Below the pieces are notes generated by a model. That model was not told the origin of the DNA and made no database searches. It was given only the letters and a program-made list of their open reading frames with translations. A DNA stretch of 64,000 bases from JAGNRR01 sp964409905 (lineage in GTDB: Bacteria > Bacteroidota > Bacteroidia > Chitinophagales > Chitinophagaceae): positions 124,001 through 188,000 of the forward strand of contig CAYPET010000002.1 in NCBI GenBank assembly GCA_964409905.1, read 5' to 3'. Every line of letters begins with the position of its first letter. Within the stretch, counting starts at the first letter, position 1. Below are positions 1 to 8,281 of this stretch, in pieces. The translations under genes were made by a program, and so were the position numbers.

Positions 1-348
1 CTGATAAGGTGTGAGTGGTTTGGTGATTTTAACTTCTTTTAATTGCACCCGCCCAATGGCTAGCTTAATAGTCAAGAAATCAATATCCTCAACATCTTGT
101 ATGCGGATAATTCTTGGTTTGTAGCCGGTATACGAAATTTTTAAGTAGTTATCATTATTAACTTCCAGAGTGAACGTGCCGCGATAATTGGTTTTGGTAC
201 CGGTTTTGGTTGTAATGTTTTCTACCACTACGCTGGCCATGGGCTTGCTGAAGGCTGAATCAAGTACGATGCCACTTATCATTTTTTGAGCGTTCACTCC
301 AAATGGCAGAATGCAAGCAATAAGGATAAAGAGAAAGGGTGTACGCAC
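1..348 (-). CDS. CarboxypepD_reg-like exported protein, N-terminal part (cut by window edge)
   Basis: Only the first ~116 codons are present and the frame stays open to base 1. A hydrophobic signal peptide ending near the motif VNAQ is followed by a carboxypeptidase-regulatory-like beta domain (pattern SGIVLDSAFSKPMASVVVEN, later YRGTFTLEV and YTGYKPRII). Such domains open many Bacteroidota outer-membrane or DUF5686-type proteins, but the missing C-terminus prevents a choice. An ATG at 363 is in frame, but it overlaps a TACATTTG -7 box (353-360), so I prefer the GTG at 346-348, which keeps the whole signal peptide. Confidence 0.7.
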   Translation of the reverse strand, partial: MRTPFLFILIACILPFGVNAQKMISGIVLDSAFSKPMASVVVENITTKTGTKTNYRGTFTLEVNNDNYLKISYTGYKPRIIRIQDVEDIDFLTIKLAIGRVQLKEVKITKPLTPYQ

Positions 349-352
349 CGTA

Positions 353-360
353 CAAATGTA
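353..360 (-). promoter_or_regulatory. -7 box TACATTTG, four bases before a GTG start
   Basis: The box matches the Bacteroidota consensus TAnnTTTG and lies exactly 4 bases before the GTG of the left-edge gene. No clear -33 TTG is visible. Confidence 0.5.
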
Positions 361-409
361 CATTTTCCGTCAGGCTTGAAGTGTAATTTTTTCTTAATAA
401 TGGTCTGAC

Positions 410-1693
410 TTAGTAAACAATTAAATCGTAAAACTGTGCCTGTTGGAAGTATTGATTCGCTAAGGTGCGGACTTCGTCAGCGGTTATCGATTTAAATACT
501 GCAATACTGTTGTAGAAGTAGTCTTCCTGCTGATTGTTCAGTATTAACTTTTTCCAGCGCCCCATTATTTTGAAAGGTCCATCCAGGCTACCTCGCACAC
601 TACCAAGGATGTAGTTTTTTACCAATTGTAATTCTTCATCTCCCACCAGCTCGGTTCGTAGGCGGTTCATTTCATGCCAGACTTCCTGCACGGCCAGTTC
701 TGCCACATCCTTACCAACGTCAGTTGCTATGATATAGCTATTGTGCAGCTTGTTTTGTTGAATAAAGGAGTAAATACCATAGGTATACCCTTTATCTTCT
801 CGTATATTGCTCATCAGCCGCGATCCGAAGTAGCCACCAAACAGCGTATTTACGAATAACATGGGTATGAAATCGGGGTGCTGCCGGTCAATGAAAGTAT
901 TGGTAATACGGATAGCGCCTTGCAAGGCATTTTCATCGTTAATGATACGGTGAAATTTCTTGGGATTAGGAGATATCGTTAGCTCTTGCGATGCTGGATG
1001 CGATGCAATTTTCAGTTTTGCCCCGAATTCGCTTTTGATATTTTCTAAAATATGATTCGGGTACTTTCCGGATAGAAAGAAACTGGCATTGGCCAAATGA
1101 ATGTGTTGTTTATAATAGGTCAGGAGTTGATCGCGTTGCAAATTTTTGTAATCTGCCACTTGATCCACCATACCGTATGGGTGTTGTTGGCCATATATAA
1201 GCTCATCCATCATTCGATTGGCCACCACATCTGATTTTTTTAGATTAATCGTCAGCGACTGTACTGCCTGTTGTTTGTAAATCTCCAGTTCTTCTTCGGG
1301 AAATTGAGCATCAGACAGGATTTCGTTTATGAGCGGTAGCAAAGTGGTAAAATGTTTGCTTAAACATTTTAAGCGTACAAAATAGTAGTCATTGTTTTGC
1401 GAAACGCTGAGTTCCGCACCCACCTGTTCTATTTCTTCACTAATTTGAAGGGCCGATTTTGAAGTAGTACCCGCCTTCATAAGGGCTGTTACAGACTTGG
1501 CCAGGGCCACATCTTGTTGATTGGAATAAGACTTTGGAATGTATATTTCAAAGAGGAGTACATCCTGAACACCAGAATTGAGCCAGTATAGCTTGACCAT
1601 GTCATTTAAATTGTGCTCCTGCACTCTGGGTAGTGCATACTCAAAGTCGGTCGCTTGATAAATTACAGGTGGGGTTCGTCTGTCCAGTTCCAT
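410..1693 (-). CDS. M16 family peptidase-like protein, apparently non-catalytic subunit
   Basis: 427 residues with the two-lobed M16 fold. The zinc motif HxxEH is absent where it should be, around residues 60-80. The region at 286-306 (GGYFGSRLMSNIRED followed by KGYTYG) is the conserved Arg/Tyr substrate-clamp segment of the C-terminal lobe. This is the pattern of the inactive partner in two-chain M16 proteases. No signal peptide is obvious, so it may be cytoplasmic. Its ATG overlaps the stop of the SDR gene in a TAATG junction, so the two are probably co-transcribed and translationally coupled. No catalytic partner lies next to it; a catalytic M16 gene exists at 26.9 kb. Confidence 0.85.
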   Translation of the reverse strand: MELDRRTPPVIYQATDFEYALPRVQEHNLNDMVKLYWLNSGVQDVLLFEIYIPKSYSNQQDVALAKSVTALMKAGTTSKSALQISEEIEQVGAELSVSQNNDYYFVRLKCLSKHFTTLLPLINEILSDAQFPEEELEIYKQQAVQSLTINLKKSDVVANRMMDELIYGQQHPYGMVDQVADYKNLQRDQLLTYYKQHIHLANASFFLSGKYPNHILENIKSEFGAKLKIASHPASQELTISPNPKKFHRIINDENALQGAIRITNTFIDRQHPDFIPMLFVNTLFGGYFGSRLMSNIREDKGYTYGIYSFIQQNKLHNSYIIATDVGKDVAELAVQEVWHEMNRLRTELVGDEELQLVKNYILGSVRGSLDGPFKIMGRWKKLILNNQQEDYFYNSIAVFKSITADEVRTLANQYFQQAQFYDLIVY

Positions 1694-2505
1694 TATTTTA
1701 GCGGTGAATTAGCTTCTTTTTTAAAGTGATTATAAACGATGCGATCTGCCCAGGAGGGGAAAAATTTGTTCAACCAAACAAGCATTTTGCCCTGAAAGGT
1801 CATAACCAATGAACGTTTACGGTGATTAATGGCCTTGATGATTTGCTCAGCACAGTCTTCTGCTGACATCAGATTTTTTTCATTTAAGGGCGTTTCCCCT
1901 TGCGCGCTGCCATCTGCTGCCAACGCTGTATTGCGGATATTGGAAGCAGTGAATCCTGGGCTTACCCACATCACATTTGCTCCACTGCGCAATAGCTCTA
2001 TACGCAACGACTCCAGGAAACCTTGTATGGCAAATTTGCTTGATGAATAGGCGCATCGAGCTGGTAATCCTTTGTAGCCGGCAATAGAGGATATGCCTAC
2101 AATCGTGCCCTTATTTGCTTTAATTTGACTAAGCGCCGCCTTAGTGCAATGCACCATACCCCAGAAGTTAATATTCATAAGTTGGTGCAGCACTGAGAGT
2201 TCCACATCTTCTACCAGTGCTCGCATACTGATGCCGGCATTATTTATTAAAATGTTGATCTTGCCGTACTGTTTGATTGTGGTATCAATAAAGTACTGTG
2301 CCTGGTCCGGAATACTAACATCAGCTTGTACACCCATGAAATTCTCAGAGCCCATTTCCCGGTCCAATTGCTCCAATTTTTGAATCGAACGGCCACAAAT
2401 AGCCACGCGGGCACCCATCGCCAGATATTGGATGGCCAAGGCTTTGCCTATGCCACTTGTAGCACCCGTTATGGCAACAACAATTATTTCGGAAGAATTT
2501 TTCAA
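1693..2505 (-). CDS. Short-chain dehydrogenase/reductase (SDR)
   Basis: A classical SDR with a Rossmann glycine motif TGATSGIG, NNAG about 75 residues later, and a catalytic Ser plus YxxxK (SSIAGYKG...YSSSK). It should bind NAD(P)(H); the substrate cannot be told. The open frame extends to a TTG at 2529, but that TTG is part of a CATCTTTG promoter-like box. The TTG at 2505, about eight codons in, is therefore the likelier start, and no ATG is available before the glycine motif. It is the first gene of a two-gene unit with the M16-like protein (TAATG overlap at 1693). The C-terminus is hydrophobic and basic, as in SDRs that act at membranes. Confidence 0.88.
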   Translation of the reverse strand: MKNSSEIIVVAITGATSGIGKALAIQYLAMGARVAICGRSIQKLEQLDREMGSENFMGVQADVSIPDQAQYFIDTTIKQYGKINILINNAGISMRALVEDVELSVLHQLMNINFWGMVHCTKAALSQIKANKGTIVGISSIAGYKGLPARCAYSSSKFAIQGFLESLRIELLRSGANVMWVSPGFTASNIRNTALAADGSAQGETPLNEKNLMSAEDCAEQIIKAINHRKRSLVMTFQGKMLVWLNKFFPSWADRIVYNHFKKEANSPLK

Positions 2506-2547
2506 AATATTCTTATCGAGAAGCGGCAAAGATGCTAATTTTTGTAT

Positions 2548-2555
2548 TACTTTTG
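2548..2555 (+). promoter_or_regulatory. -7 box TACTTTTG upstream of tRNA-Lys
   Basis: It matches TAnnTTTG and lies about 55 bases before the tRNA. It is back to back with the SDR promoter on the other strand. No convincing -33 element was found. Confidence 0.4.
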
Positions 2556-2609
2556 CGAACTCTTAGAAAGAAATCCCGAACTTTCAGAACGGAAAAACAC
2601 TTTCTAAAT

Positions 2610-2682
2610 GATTCGGTAGCTCAGTTGGTAGAGCACAACACTTTTAATGTTGGGGTCCTGGGTTCGAGCCCCAGCCGAATCA
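2610..2682 (+). tRNA. tRNA-Lys (anticodon TTT)
   Basis: A complete 73-base cloverleaf. Acceptor GATTCGG pairs perfectly with CCGAATC. The D arm is GCTC...GAGC. The anticodon stem CAACA/TGTTG encloses the loop CTTTTAA with anticodon TTT at 2643-2645. The T arm holds GGTTCGAGCCCC. CCA is not encoded. A terminator follows within 12 bases, so this is a single-tRNA transcript. Confidence 0.97.
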
Positions 2683-2693
2683 CTATAACTTCA

Positions 2694-2721
2694 ACCGAGC
2701 ACGAGTTCTGCTCGGTTTTTT
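2694..2721 (+). terminator. Rho-independent terminator of tRNA-Lys
   Basis: A perfect 8-bp stem ACCGAGCA/TGCTCGGT with a 7-base loop is followed directly by a run of T. Confidence 0.9.
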
Positions 2722-3144
2722 CATTTGCAACTATTTTTGTTTAACACAGTCACTTTTTTGATAGTATCTGTTGAATGAGACGGAACTAATTTTGCGGCTG
2801 TTTGAATACTTAAAAATGCCTACTGTATAATTTGTAGTTCAATTACTCCTTATTATTCATAAGTTTTATATATAAAATAATTTATATATATAATTTGGAG
2901 GGTGCGATGCTGGGATATATGCGACATTGTAAATTAATAAGTTCAATTCTATTAATTTCTCGAAAAAACCTTATTTCATGCACTTTAATCGAGGGTTAGG
3001 AATTGTTCTTTAGGCCGAAAAATAACCAACGATAAAAACAATTCTAATGTATAGTGCTGATCATCAATATTATAGGCTTTAACAAGGGATTTGCATTTTC
3101 GAAATCGATTGCTTACATTTTGGCTTCATCAAACCTGAAAAACA
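2722..3144. other. AT-rich intergenic region with an all-AT inverted repeat
   Basis: No gene or RNA is recognisable. It contains a 10-bp inverted repeat, TATATATAAA (2867-2876) and TTTATATATA (2881-2890), with a 4-base loop. No DnaA-box-like TTATCCACA sites were seen. The right end carries the promoter of the next gene. Confidence 0.6.
3090..3122 (+). promoter_or_regulatory. Promoter TTTG-N20-TACATTTTG
   Basis: A -33 TTTG (3090-3093) and a -7 TACATTTTG (3114-3122; TA-n3-TTTG variant) lie 20 bases apart, 22 bases before the ATG at 3145. Confidence 0.5.
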
Positions 3145-3933
3145 ATGAAAAATCCAAATCTTCGCAGGTACCTAGTATATTATACCAAGGAACCTAGTAT
3201 TAAAAATGCCACCCCTCCAAAAAGACATACCTTTAGTTTGGCCAAGATTACGGTCCTACTTTTAATGTTATTCGCTTTTGTTGAAGTAAAAGCGACTCAT
3301 ATCTTAGGAGGTGAGTTGTCTTACACATTTTTATCTAGTACAGCTTCAAGCAATACTTATCGAATAAGGCTAACTCTTTACCGTGATTGTGCAGGTATAA
3401 CTTTAGTTAATGGGATGACGGTCAGAATCCTTAACGCTAATAACAATCAAAGTATGGCCAATGTGAATTTGATACGGCAAGGTACAGCTATCGACCGATC
3501 TAATGTATGTGCAGGACAACAATCTAGATGCGTCAACCCAAACAGCACTATCCCTGGAGTTGAAGAACACATCTATGAGGGGAACTATACAGTTTCTAAT
3601 TTACAAAATTTTCCGATACAGGTCGCTTTTTTTCTATGTTGCCGACCTAATGGCGTAACCAATTTATTTAAACCCGGCCCTACGCAGAATCAGGGAATTT
3701 ATCTTTCTACAATAATACCAGCTCAAAATGCTAATCTTGACAACAACTCACCGGTATTTCTCAATCCTCCGAATGGTGTATTTTGTCAGGGACAAGCAGC
3801 TAGCTTATCGTTAAATGCTTTTGATCCTGATGGTGATGCATTAGTGTATTCATTAGTGCCGGCTCGCGGAAAGTACATGTTGAAGGTTACGAATGATAAA
3901 TATGAGTACTATAATAGTATTCTTCTACAATAG
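3145..3933 (+). CDS. Secreted protein: front of a large adhesin-like protein joined to a T9SS sorting-tail fragment
   Basis: 262 residues. After a long basic N-region and hydrophobic signal (about residues 30-50) comes ATHILGGELSY, then LTLYRDCAG. This is the typical start of very large Bacteroidota surface proteins with PKD/gliding-associated modules, usually over 1000 residues long. The frame reaches an FDPDGDALVYSLVPA motif and then changes abruptly to GKYMLKVTNDKYEYYNSILLQ-stop, which resembles the last ~20 residues of a T9SS type A C-terminal sorting domain (G-x-Y-hydrophobic-x-K-V pattern). The middle, and most of the ~80-residue sorting domain, are missing. I infer an in-frame internal deletion or recombination remnant. 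It has its own promoter and terminator, so it may still be expressed. Confidence 0.75.
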   Translation: MKNPNLRRYLVYYTKEPSIKNATPPKRHTFSLAKITVLLLMLFAFVEVKATHILGGELSYTFLSSTASSNTYRIRLTLYRDCAGITLVNGMTVRILNANNNQSMANVNLIRQGTAIDRSNVCAGQQSRCVNPNSTIPGVEEHIYEGNYTVSNLQNFPIQVAFFLCCRPNGVTNLFKPGPTQNQGIYLSTIIPAQNANLDNNSPVFLNPPNGVFCQGQAASLSLNAFDPDGDALVYSLVPARGKYMLKVTNDKYEYYNSILLQ

Positions 3934-3958
3934 TAATTCCTTAAATTACCTGATTATG

Positions 3959-3986
3959 ATGCGTCACCATTGGGTGGCGCATTTTT
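3959..3986 (+). terminator. Rho-independent terminator
   Basis: A 10-bp stem ATGCGTCACC/GGTGGCGCAT (one G-T pair) with loop ATTG and a T-run closes the preceding secreted-protein gene. Confidence 0.88.
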
Positions 3987-4036
3987 ATTGAATATACACA
4001 CTTTAAAAATGGGTTGTATATAATTATTTTTTCAAA

Positions 4037-4069
4037 TTTGATACGCTACTAGTCAACTGCTTATATTTG
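4037..4069 (+). promoter_or_regulatory. dnaN promoter TTTG-N21-TATATTTG
   Basis: A near-perfect Bacteroidota promoter, with -33 TTTG at 4037-4040 and -7 TATATTTG at 4062-4069. The leader before the dnaN ATG is about 17 bases minus the start offset. Confidence 0.75.
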
Positions 4070-4086
4070 TTCCAAATAACTTAAAA

Positions 4087-5202
4087 ATGAAATTTATTGT
4101 ATCATCTGGTACTCTTTTCAAAAATTTGCAGAATATTTCAGGTATTATAGGAGCCAACAACGTGCTTCCCATATTGGAAGATTTTAAATTTGATATTGAT
4201 ACGAACTCTTTAACCATATCCGCTACAGATTTAGAAACCTTTATGAAGGTGGAGGTTGAGCCTTCTTCAGCTGAGGGAAAAGGTTCTATTTGTATTCCGG
4301 CCAAGGTACTAATGGAATATTTGAAAAATATTGCCGAACAGCCGATAACCTTTGACATTAATAAAGATTATGGCATTGAGATAACCAGTAGTAGCGGTAA
4401 GTCTAAATTGGTAGGAGAGGATAGTAATAATTTTCCGCCCGAGCCACAAACTGATAGTCTGACTAGTTTTACAATGCCAGCAGCAGAATTAAGTGATGCT
4501 ATTGCGAAAACATTAGTTGGTGTTAGTTACGAAGATACCAGACCTGCAATGAGTGGTGTTTACTTTGAACTAGATAATAATAGTATCACTTTTGTTTCTA
4601 CAGATGCACATCGTCTTATACGATGCATAAAATCAGGAGTTACGACGCCAGGCAAAGGGAGTTTTATTGTACCGCGCAAGTCACTATCACAATTGAAAAA
4701 CACATTACACAATGCCACCGAGGTTACCCTATCCTATGATCAGAGTATACTGACAGTAGAGGGTGAAAAGTTGTTGATGATTTCGCGACTTATTGATGCT
4801 AAATTTCCTGATTATAAGGCGGTTATACCAGCTAATAATCCTTTTGAACTCCGAGTGTCCAGAGACGAGTTTTTAAGTTCGTTGCGCAGAGTGAGTGTTT
4901 TTGCAAACAAAACCACCAATCAAGTAGAACTTGAAATTAAAGGTAACAGTCTGGAGTTAAAATCAAATGATATCGATTTTTCATATGAAGGTGATGAAAA
5001 GATGAATTGCAATTATCAAGGGGAAGATATGCGTATCGCCTTTAATTCAAAATTGTTGGTGGAACTTATTCCGTTAATTGAGGATGAGGAAATCGTGATA
5101 GAACTAAGTCAACCTACCAGAGCGGGAATCATCAAACCTTCGGAAAAGAAGGATAGCGAAGATTTGCTCATGTTGGTGATGCCATTAATGCTCAATAACT
5201 AA
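4087..5202 (+). CDS. dnaN: DNA polymerase III sliding clamp (beta subunit)
   Basis: 371 residues, the normal clamp length. The protein starts MKFIVSSGTLFKNLQNISGI and has three repeated clamp domains (about 1-120, 130-250, 255-371). Conserved features include RPAMSGVYFE, STDAHRL and the C-terminal LMLVMPLMLNN, which corresponds to the usual MPMR-like end. It forms the ring that tethers the replicative polymerase. It is transcribed alone from a strong promoter. Its stop codon overlaps the convergent S41 protease stop by 4 bases, with no room for a terminator between them. dnaA is not in the window. Confidence 0.97.
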   Translation: MKFIVSSGTLFKNLQNISGIIGANNVLPILEDFKFDIDTNSLTISATDLETFMKVEVEPSSAEGKGSICIPAKVLMEYLKNIAEQPITFDINKDYGIEITSSSGKSKLVGEDSNNFPPEPQTDSLTSFTMPAAELSDAIAKTLVGVSYEDTRPAMSGVYFELDNNSITFVSTDAHRLIRCIKSGVTTPGKGSFIVPRKSLSQLKNTLHNATEVTLSYDQSILTVEGEKLLMISRLIDAKFPDYKAVIPANNPFELRVSRDEFLSSLRRVSVFANKTTNQVELEIKGNSLELKSNDIDFSYEGDEKMNCNYQGEDMRIAFNSKLLVELIPLIEDEEIVIELSQPTRAGIIKPSEKKDSEDLLMLVMPLMLNN

Positions 5203-6866
5203 TTTGGCTTTAATAAATTATTGTATACCTCTGTACTAGTAATTGTTTCAATGGTCTTGGATACGGCCTCGTCCTCGCCAAGGTTGTTTTCCAACTGTCC
5301 TTTGATGTAATAATAGCGAGACACAATTTCGCTCTGTAAAACGCGCATCACTTGCTTTTTGTTTTTTACCAAGTCGTGTTTCTTATCATGCGATAAGGAA
5401 GATAGCAGTTTGTCGTATTCGGGTTTTATTGCTGTAAAATATTCTTCATTTTCAGCAGTTGCTTTTAAGTTTTCTAGTGCTTTTTCTGTTTTTGTTTGAT
5501 AACCAAAATCTTTATCGCCAAGCCACGTAACAAAATCATTGAAGTCATTATCCGTAAGCCTAAATTCTTTAGCAGGCGGGATGCTAGTATGATGTTTGGC
5601 ATAGTAAGTGGCGTAATCAAAAATATAAAACTTCTCTAGTAGTACAGGTATTATAGGGCTAGGAGCTTCTTTCTTGATGCGCACATCAGGTTCAATGCCA
5701 CCGCCATCCCATACTATCCGACCTGCTTTAGTTTTAAATTGTGTTTTGAGGCTGTCAGGTATTTCACCGACACTGCCATCCTCATTTCGATGGCTGTAAT
5801 CAATGGCTTGTATGCATCTGCCACTAGGTGTATAATACTTTGCGGTGGTTACTTTCAATTTTGATTTAAAACTGAGTGACTTTGTGGTTTGAACCAGTCC
5901 TTTGCCAAAACTTTTTTGACCAACTATGATTCCTCTGTCAAGATCTTGTATTGTTCCTGCTACAATTTCAGATGCTGAAGCACTTTGGTTGTTGATTAGT
6001 ATAGCTACAGGTATTTTTTCATCCCATGCCGTCCCTGTAGTTTTAAAATCTTTTTTATCCCATTCATCAATCTTTCCTTTAGTAGAAACTACCAATTGGC
6101 TGCTTGGCAGAAATAAATTACAAACTTTAATAGCTTCATCCAACAACCCGCCAGGGTTTCCACGTACGTCTAACAAAACAGCTTTCATGTTAGGATTCAC
6201 TTTTTTGAGACTATCCAATTCTTGTTGTACCTCGTTACTACAACGATGAGTGAATTGTGAAAGTCGCACATAAGCTATATCTTTTTTAGGCCCCAAAAGG
6301 CCTGAAAAAGGGACGCTCGTTACCTTGATTTTGTCTCGAGTTAGTGTTTTTATCGTTTCTTCTTTTGTAAAGCCATCCCTTATCTTTAAGGTTACTTTCG
6401 TGCCGGCCGCACCTTTTAAGAAATCGCTTACATCCGAAACGGATTTACCTTTCACGCTGTTCCCATCAATCTCCAGAATGATATCACCTGCTTTTAATCC
6501 TGCCTTAATTGTAGGACTGTTTTCATAAGGTTGATCAATGACGATAAAGTCATCCTTTTCAATTACTGTGCTGCCAATTCCACTGTATTCACCAGTAGAG
6601 CGTATACGAAAATCCTGAATATCATCTTCACTTATAAAATTGGTGTAAGGATCTAGTTCGAAGAGCATTGCATCAATGCCTATTTTCATAACTTTTCCCG
6701 GTTCAATAGGGTCCACATAACTCTCGTTTAACTCTTTAAACAGCGAGGCAAAAACCTCTAGGTTTTTTGATATTTCAAAATAAGAATCATTCTTACTCGT
6801 TTGAGCAAATAAGTGATTCGGTATCATAAAGGCGATGGCAAGTATGCAACCAAAGAAATATTTCAT
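5199..6866 (-). CDS. S41 family C-terminal processing peptidase with PDZ domain
   Basis: 555 residues from the ATG at 6866, which begins a clear signal peptide (MKYFFGCILAIAFMIPN...FAQ). The longer frame up to 6926 adds 20 residues of non-signal sequence and is rejected. A PDZ domain lies at about 90-165 (EYSGIG...AGLKAGDIILEIDG). The S41 core carries DVRGNPGGLLDEA, the Ser cluster NQSASASEI near 293-301 and the general-base Lys in SFGKG near 322. A ~150-residue C-terminal extension is typical of Bacteroidota CtpA/Tsp-like enzymes. It is probably periplasmic and degrades or trims envelope proteins. It lies 78 bases downstream of yidD and may belong to the rpmH transcript. Confidence 0.94.
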   Translation of the reverse strand: MKYFFGCILAIAFMIPNHLFAQTSKNDSYFEISKNLEVFASLFKELNESYVDPIEPGKVMKIGIDAMLFELDPYTNFISEDDIQDFRIRSTGEYSGIGSTVIEKDDFIVIDQPYENSPTIKAGLKAGDIILEIDGNSVKGKSVSDVSDFLKGAAGTKVTLKIRDGFTKEETIKTLTRDKIKVTSVPFSGLLGPKKDIAYVRLSQFTHRCSNEVQQELDSLKKVNPNMKAVLLDVRGNPGGLLDEAIKVCNLFLPSSQLVVSTKGKIDEWDKKDFKTTGTAWDEKIPVAILINNQSASASEIVAGTIQDLDRGIIVGQKSFGKGLVQTTKSLSFKSKLKVTTAKYYTPSGRCIQAIDYSHRNEDGSVGEIPDSLKTQFKTKAGRIVWDGGGIEPDVRIKKEAPSPIIPVLLEKFYIFDYATYYAKHHTSIPPAKEFRLTDNDFNDFVTWLGDKDFGYQTKTEKALENLKATAENEEYFTAIKPEYDKLLSSLSHDKKHDLVKNKKQVMRVLQSEIVSRYYYIKGQLENNLGEDEAVSKTIETITSTEVYNNLLKPN

Positions 6867-6944
6867 ACGAAAAATGTTGTCCTCGCAATTTACATTGAAT
6901 GACGCTTCAAAAGATAATTCCAACACAAAGTGTTGTGTTAAAAT

Positions 6945-7157
6945 CTAAGGCACGGGATCATAACCGTGTCCACCCCAGGGTGCACAGCGCAATATTCGTT
7001 TAAGGCTAAGCCAAAATGCTTTGGTTTTGGGATATTTTTTAAAGGCTTCTACCGCGTATTCACTACAACTTGGAGTATAACGGCATTTACCCGGCCCTAA
7101 TAGGGGTGAAATGCTTGCTTGGTAAAGCCGGATTAAAAAAATGAAAATCTTAGCCAT
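6945..7157 (-). CDS. yidD: Membrane protein insertion efficiency factor YidD
   Basis: 70 residues from the internal ATG at 7157; a longer frame to 7190 exists. The family core RLYQASISPLLGPGKCRYTPSCSEYA is present with its three Cys residues, followed by RILRCAPWGGHGYDPVP. The small amphipathic protein sits at the inner membrane and assists YidC-dependent insertion. It overlaps the end of rnpA by 8 bases, the classic rpmH-rnpA-yidD order. The short start matches usual YidD length and keeps the overlap small. Confidence 0.93.
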   Translation of the reverse strand: MAKIFIFLIRLYQASISPLLGPGKCRYTPSCSEYAVEAFKKYPKTKAFWLSLKRILRCAPWGGHGYDPVP

Positions 7158-7530
7158 GCTGTGAAAGGATTTTTTCAATTGTTTTCTCAATGGCAGATTG
7201 GGCAGTAGCCAGGTCTATTAGCTTTGTGTGTTGATATACAAAGAGAAGCTGGAGTTGTTTATTGTTTTCTTGAGCAATTACAACCAGAGCCGCTTTCTGT
7301 AGCCGAAAGGCCTCTTTACTCAATCGTTTAATTCGGTTCCGATGTACCGCCTTCGACAATCGTTTTTTGGGAACAGAAAAGGCCACACGAATCGGCACAT
7401 CGCCTGTTGGTTGCCAAGTATAAAATACCTTGTAGGGAGCAGAAAAAAACGCTTGTCCAGATTGGATAAGCGTTGTAATCTCTTGATTATTTTTAATTCG
7501 TTCGTTAGCCGAGAGCGTTGCTCGAGGCAT
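7150..7530 (-). CDS. rnpA: Ribonuclease P protein component
   Basis: 126 residues. The family signature is visible as FSVPKKRLSKAVHRNRIKRLSKEAFR (about residues 52-77), including the RNR-IKR segment that contacts RNase P RNA. It starts one base after the rpmH stop region and overlaps yidD. It provides the basic protein subunit for tRNA 5' processing. Confidence 0.95.
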   Translation of the reverse strand: MPRATLSANERIKNNQEITTLIQSGQAFFSAPYKVFYTWQPTGDVPIRVAFSVPKKRLSKAVHRNRIKRLSKEAFRLQKAALVVIAQENNKQLQLLFVYQHTKLIDLATAQSAIEKTIEKILSQHG

Positions 7531-7531
7531 A

Positions 7532-7687
7532 CTATTTCACCGACTTTTTATCGGAAACTGTCAGTTGGTGACGTCCTTTTTTACGGCGAGAAGCAATGAC
7601 TTTTCTACCACCTACAGTTGCCATGCGCTTGCGGAAACCATGTACTGATTTTCTTCGTCTTCTATGCGGTTGGTATGTACGTTTCAT
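7532..7687 (-). CDS. rpmH: 50S ribosomal protein L34
   Basis: 51 codons, too short for many gene finders. The translation begins MKRTYQPHRRRRKSVHGFRK and continues RMATVGGRKVIASRRKKGR, the canonical L34 sequence, plus a short C-terminal tail. It is the first gene of rpmH-rnpA-yidD, with a good promoter upstream. Confidence 0.98.
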   Translation of the reverse strand: MKRTYQPHRRRRKSVHGFRKRMATVGGRKVIASRRKKGRHQLTVSDKKSVK

Positions 7688-7710
7688 AATTTTTTATTTA
7701 AAAAGGACGG

Positions 7711-7742
7711 CAAAGGTAAACTGAACTTCTGAAATAGCCAAA
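7711..7742 (-). promoter_or_regulatory. rpmH promoter TTTG-N20-TACCTTTG
   Basis: On the minus strand the -33 TTTG is at 7742-7739 and the -7 TACCTTTG at 7718-7711, 23 bases before the rpmH ATG. Confidence 0.7.
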
Positions 7743-7746
7743 GATT

Positions 7747-8268
7747 TTAAAAAGTCTCGTATTGTTTTCCTACCCAAGTAATTTGTGATATGAAAGCGTT
7801 ATCTGTGCTTGTTTTTTTAAGGGTTATGGTAAGTTTGTCACCATTCAGGCTTCCCTCGCCCCGGTACATATAGCCAGCCAATACTTGCTCCGGTATTGTA
7901 AGGGCATTTTCTCTGACATGACCTTCTAGTTTAGTAACTGAGTCGCGAATTGAAAAAAAGTTGACTTTGTTTCTATCTAAGGTATTGGCCGTAAAAACAA
8001 GGGTGTCATCATTATCAAAGGCAGGAGGTGTAGAATTGATTAATTCAGTACGCACCATAGAATAATGCGATGCGAATTTTTTATTTACCGGAATCTCACA
8101 TGTATCACCTTCCCAACCAAGGATACAAACGCATTCACCTAAGTCGCATATGCCGCCATTCTTACATTCTATATCTCGGGCTTTACAGGCATTATACTGG
8201 CAACTCTGCCAGCCTAGCGCCAAGGCAATGATGACAAGTGAATTAAAAAATATTGATTGAATTTTCAT
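7747..8268 (-). CDS. EGF-like domain lipoprotein (second of a tandem pair)
   Basis: 173 residues. A signal peptide ends in a lipobox-like LGWQSC, so it is probably a lipoprotein. It is followed by one EGF-like module (CKNGGICDLGECVC, then GWEGDTCE). The remaining ~115 residues look like a small beta-rich domain (VFTAN, GEGSLNGDKLTITLKK). It resembles its upstream neighbour in layout, spacing is 13 bases, and the two are likely co-transcribed duplicates. No function can be assigned; single EGF modules on Bacteroidota lipoproteins are common and unstudied. Confidence 0.8.
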   Translation of the reverse strand: MKIQSIFFNSLVIIALALGWQSCQYNACKARDIECKNGGICDLGECVCILGWEGDTCEIPVNKKFASHYSMVRTELINSTPPAFDNDDTLVFTANTLDRNKVNFFSIRDSVTKLEGHVRENALTIPEQVLAGYMYRGEGSLNGDKLTITLKKTSTDNAFISQITWVGKQYETF

Positions 8269-8281
8269 GTTGTATTAATTT

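Noticed and set aside
2532..2744. Open frame across tRNA-Lys
   Set aside because: It overlaps the tRNA and its terminator, and has no recognisable domain.
2722..3144. Possible chromosome origin beside dnaN and the rpmH cluster
   Set aside because: The region is AT-rich with an AT inverted repeat, but I see no DnaA boxes and dnaA is not nearby. The neighbourhood alone does not support an origin.
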